From Rickettsiales bacterium (GTDB lineage: Bacteria > Pseudomonadota > Alphaproteobacteria > Rickettsiales > Anaplasmataceae): a DNA stretch of 23,863 nt. The stretch lies in NCBI GenBank assembly GCA_031266615.1, contig JAISAR010000048.1, forward strand, positions 1 through 23,863. The letters run 5' to 3'. The translations under genes were made by a program, and so were the position numbers. Below are positions 22,714 through 23,863 of the stretch, one piece after another. The notes under the pieces were generated by a model, which did no database searches, had not been told where the DNA came from, and saw only the letters and a list, made by a program, of their open reading frames with translations. The number at the start of each line of letters is the position of its first letter. Position 1 is the first letter of the stretch.

Positions 22714-23697
22714 ATGAAAGCGGAAAATTTCACTAAAGAACAGGTGATTGGATTCTACAGGAAAATGCTACTCATACGCAGATTTGAGGAAAAAGCAGGG
22801 CAATTGTATGGAATGGGCTTAATAGGCGGATTCTGTCACCTATCGATAGGACAAGAGGCAGTTGCAGTTGGGACGCAAGCTGCGTCAAAATCCGGTGATG
22901 CTTTTGTCACAAGTTATAGAGACCACGGCTTAATGCTGGCATGTGGCTCTGATCCAAACGTTGTGATGGCGGAACTGACCGGTAAAGAAACGGGATGCTC
23001 AAAAGGCAAAGGTGGTTCAATGCATATATTCGATATTGAAAAAAAATTCTTTGGTGGACATGGAATAGTGGGTGCACAGGTTCCAATTGGCACAGGGATA
23101 GCATTTGCTAATAAATATAAGAAAAAAGACAACGTGGTATTCACGTATTTTGGCGATGGTGCTGCAAACCAAGGGCAAGTGTATGAATCATTCAATATGG
23201 CAGCTTTATGGAAGTTGCCTGTGGTTTATATTATAGAGAATAATGGATACGCAATGGGAACCTCCGTGCAAAGATCAACTTTAGTAACTGAGTTATATAG
23301 GAGAGGAGAGGGTTTTGGCATTCCTGGAAAGCAGGTTGATGGAATGGATTTCTTCTCTGTTTATGAGGAGACAAGTGAGGCAGCTAAGTACGTGCGTAGC
23401 GGAAAAGGGCCTATTCTGCTTGAGATGAAGACATACCGATATCGTGGCCATTCGATGTCAGACCCTGCAACTTATCGTCCAAAAGAAGAAGTTGAAGATA
23501 TGAAGCAAAACCACGATCCTATAAGCACTTTGAAGAAGTACATGGTATATAATAAGATTGCTGCAGAGGAAGAATGCAAAGCAATTGACAAAGAAGTGCG
23601 CGATTTAGTGAAAAAATCAGAAGATTTTGCCAAAAATAGTAAAGAACCAAGCGTTGATGAGCTATATACTGATGTTTACAAATCTGTCAACCGTTAA
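22714..23697 (+). CDS. pdhA: Pyruvate dehydrogenase E1 component, alpha subunit
   Basis: Thiamine-diphosphate enzyme that decarboxylates pyruvate and feeds acetyl-CoA to the TCA cycle, working with the beta subunit. I choose ATG 22714 (327 aa): the frame is open back to 22627, but the extra 29 residues overlap hemJ and are unlike the family, while the purine-rich AAAAAGAGATAG lies just before 22714. The thiamine-diphosphate motif is GDGAANQG (about 148-155) to ENNGYAMGT (about 175-183). The phosphorylation-loop region YRYRGHSMSDPATYR is intact. Length is normal for two-subunit E1. pdhB is not adjacent. Confidence 0.96.
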   Translation: MKAENFTKEQVIGFYRKMLLIRRFEEKAGQLYGMGLIGGFCHLSIGQEAVAVGTQAASKSGDAFVTSYRDHGLMLACGSDPNVVMAELTGKETGCSKGKGGSMHIFDIEKKFFGGHGIVGAQVPIGTGIAFANKYKKKDNVVFTYFGDGAANQGQVYESFNMAALWKLPVVYIIENNGYAMGTSVQRSTLVTELYRRGEGFGIPGKQVDGMDFFSVYEETSEAAKYVRSGKGPILLEMKTYRYRGHSMSDPATYRPKEEVEDMKQNHDPISTLKKYMVYNKIAAEEECKAIDKEVRDLVKKSEDFAKNSKEPSVDELYTDVYKSVNR

Positions 23698-23711
23698 CTG
23701 TAAAAAACTAC

Positions 23712-23740
23712 TTGACAAGTTCCTCCAACCCCCTTATAAT
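23712..23740 (+). promoter_or_regulatory. Perfect sigma-70 promoter of repeat unit 5
   Basis: TTGACA (23712-23717), 17 nt, TATAAT (23735-23740): full consensus on both boxes, after AAAAAACTAC. It starts 14 nt past the pdhA stop. Confidence 0.8.
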
Positions 23741-23746
23741 GAGGCT

Positions 23747-23863
23747 GAAGCTATTATTTATCTTCAGTCTGTGCAGATTAAATGACAAAAAAACTTAGCA
23801 TATTTGGCGTCTCATGTTTAATTTTTCGCACTATGTGCACTGCATGTCTTTTTAAAACTTCTG
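23747..23863 (+). ncRNA. Candidate small RNA, unit 5 (partial, runs off the window)
   Basis: Hairpin CTGAAG/CTTCAG (23745-23767), box TCTGTGCAGA (23768-23777) and hairpin GCAC-TAT-GTGC (23828-23838), as in unit 2. The sequence is near-identical to unit 2 from the first hairpin on, while the 17-nt promoter spacers differ. An ATG ORF from 23782 stays open to the window end. Confidence 0.5.

Overview
The window comes from an AT-rich alphaproteobacterium of the order Rickettsiales, almost certainly an insect-type Wolbachia. This rests on the protein sequences (RpoD, DnaE, HemJ, Mrp subunits), the scattered short palindromic repeats with CCAGTG/GCTGGAATGAC arms, the mixture of housekeeping genes with Wolbachia-like orphan proteins, and the loose operon structure. 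I cannot name the strain. I see no rRNA, tRNA, intact insertion sequence, prophage or CRISPR array.

Layout. 1-228: a repeat unit read leftward. 229-2602 (minus): purE then mutL, 4 nt apart. 2936-5627 (plus): an XRE-type regulator, rpoZ behind its own promoter, then five tightly packed genes for part of an Mrp/Mnh cation/proton antiporter (F, G, a DUF4040/MbhD-like subunit, B, C). 5747-7687 (plus): rpoD, followed by a structured 3' region and an 818-nt gene-free stretch holding a repeat unit. 8506-12504 (minus): three orphan genes, a 516-aa coiled-coil protein with 29-residue C-terminal repeats and a two-gene unit of a 62-aa and a 636-aa protein, separated by palindromic repeats. 12505-13042: gene-poor, with one decayed reading frame. 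13043-18028 (minus): dnaE, rpsF, rpsR, rplI. 18029-18821: 793 nt with two repeat units in tandem and the dapB leader. 18822-20371 (plus): dapB and pstB, overlapping by 4 nt. 20368-22659 (minus): hemJ, a His/Asp/Gly-rich orphan, and dxr. 22714-23697 (plus): pdhA, followed by a fifth repeat unit that runs off the end.

The most notable signal is not a protein gene. Five places (minus strand near 1-152; plus strand near 7859, 18119, 18437 and 23712) carry a near-perfect sigma-70 promoter: TTGACA, exactly 17 nt, then TATAAT or a close variant. Four of the five are preceded by an A-tract and CTAC. Each is followed within about 10-15 nt by a hairpin; in three copies this is followed by the conserved TCTGTGCAGA box and a second hairpin. 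The first hairpin shows a compensatory base-pair change between copies. I read this as a dispersed family of small-RNA genes. Two or three copies also hold a short in-frame ORF, whose substitutions do not look like protein-level selection.

Functionally, dapB (diaminopimelate/lysine) and dxr (isoprenoid precursors) can both feed lipid II synthesis, hemJ serves heme synthesis, pdhA feeds the TCA cycle, and the Mrp subunits belong to a proton/cation-translocating complex whose remaining subunits must lie elsewhere. RpoD and RpoZ, both sigma/core RNA polymerase parts, carry unusually acidic segments. Ribosomal protein S6 appears to carry an internal insertion of roughly 145 residues.
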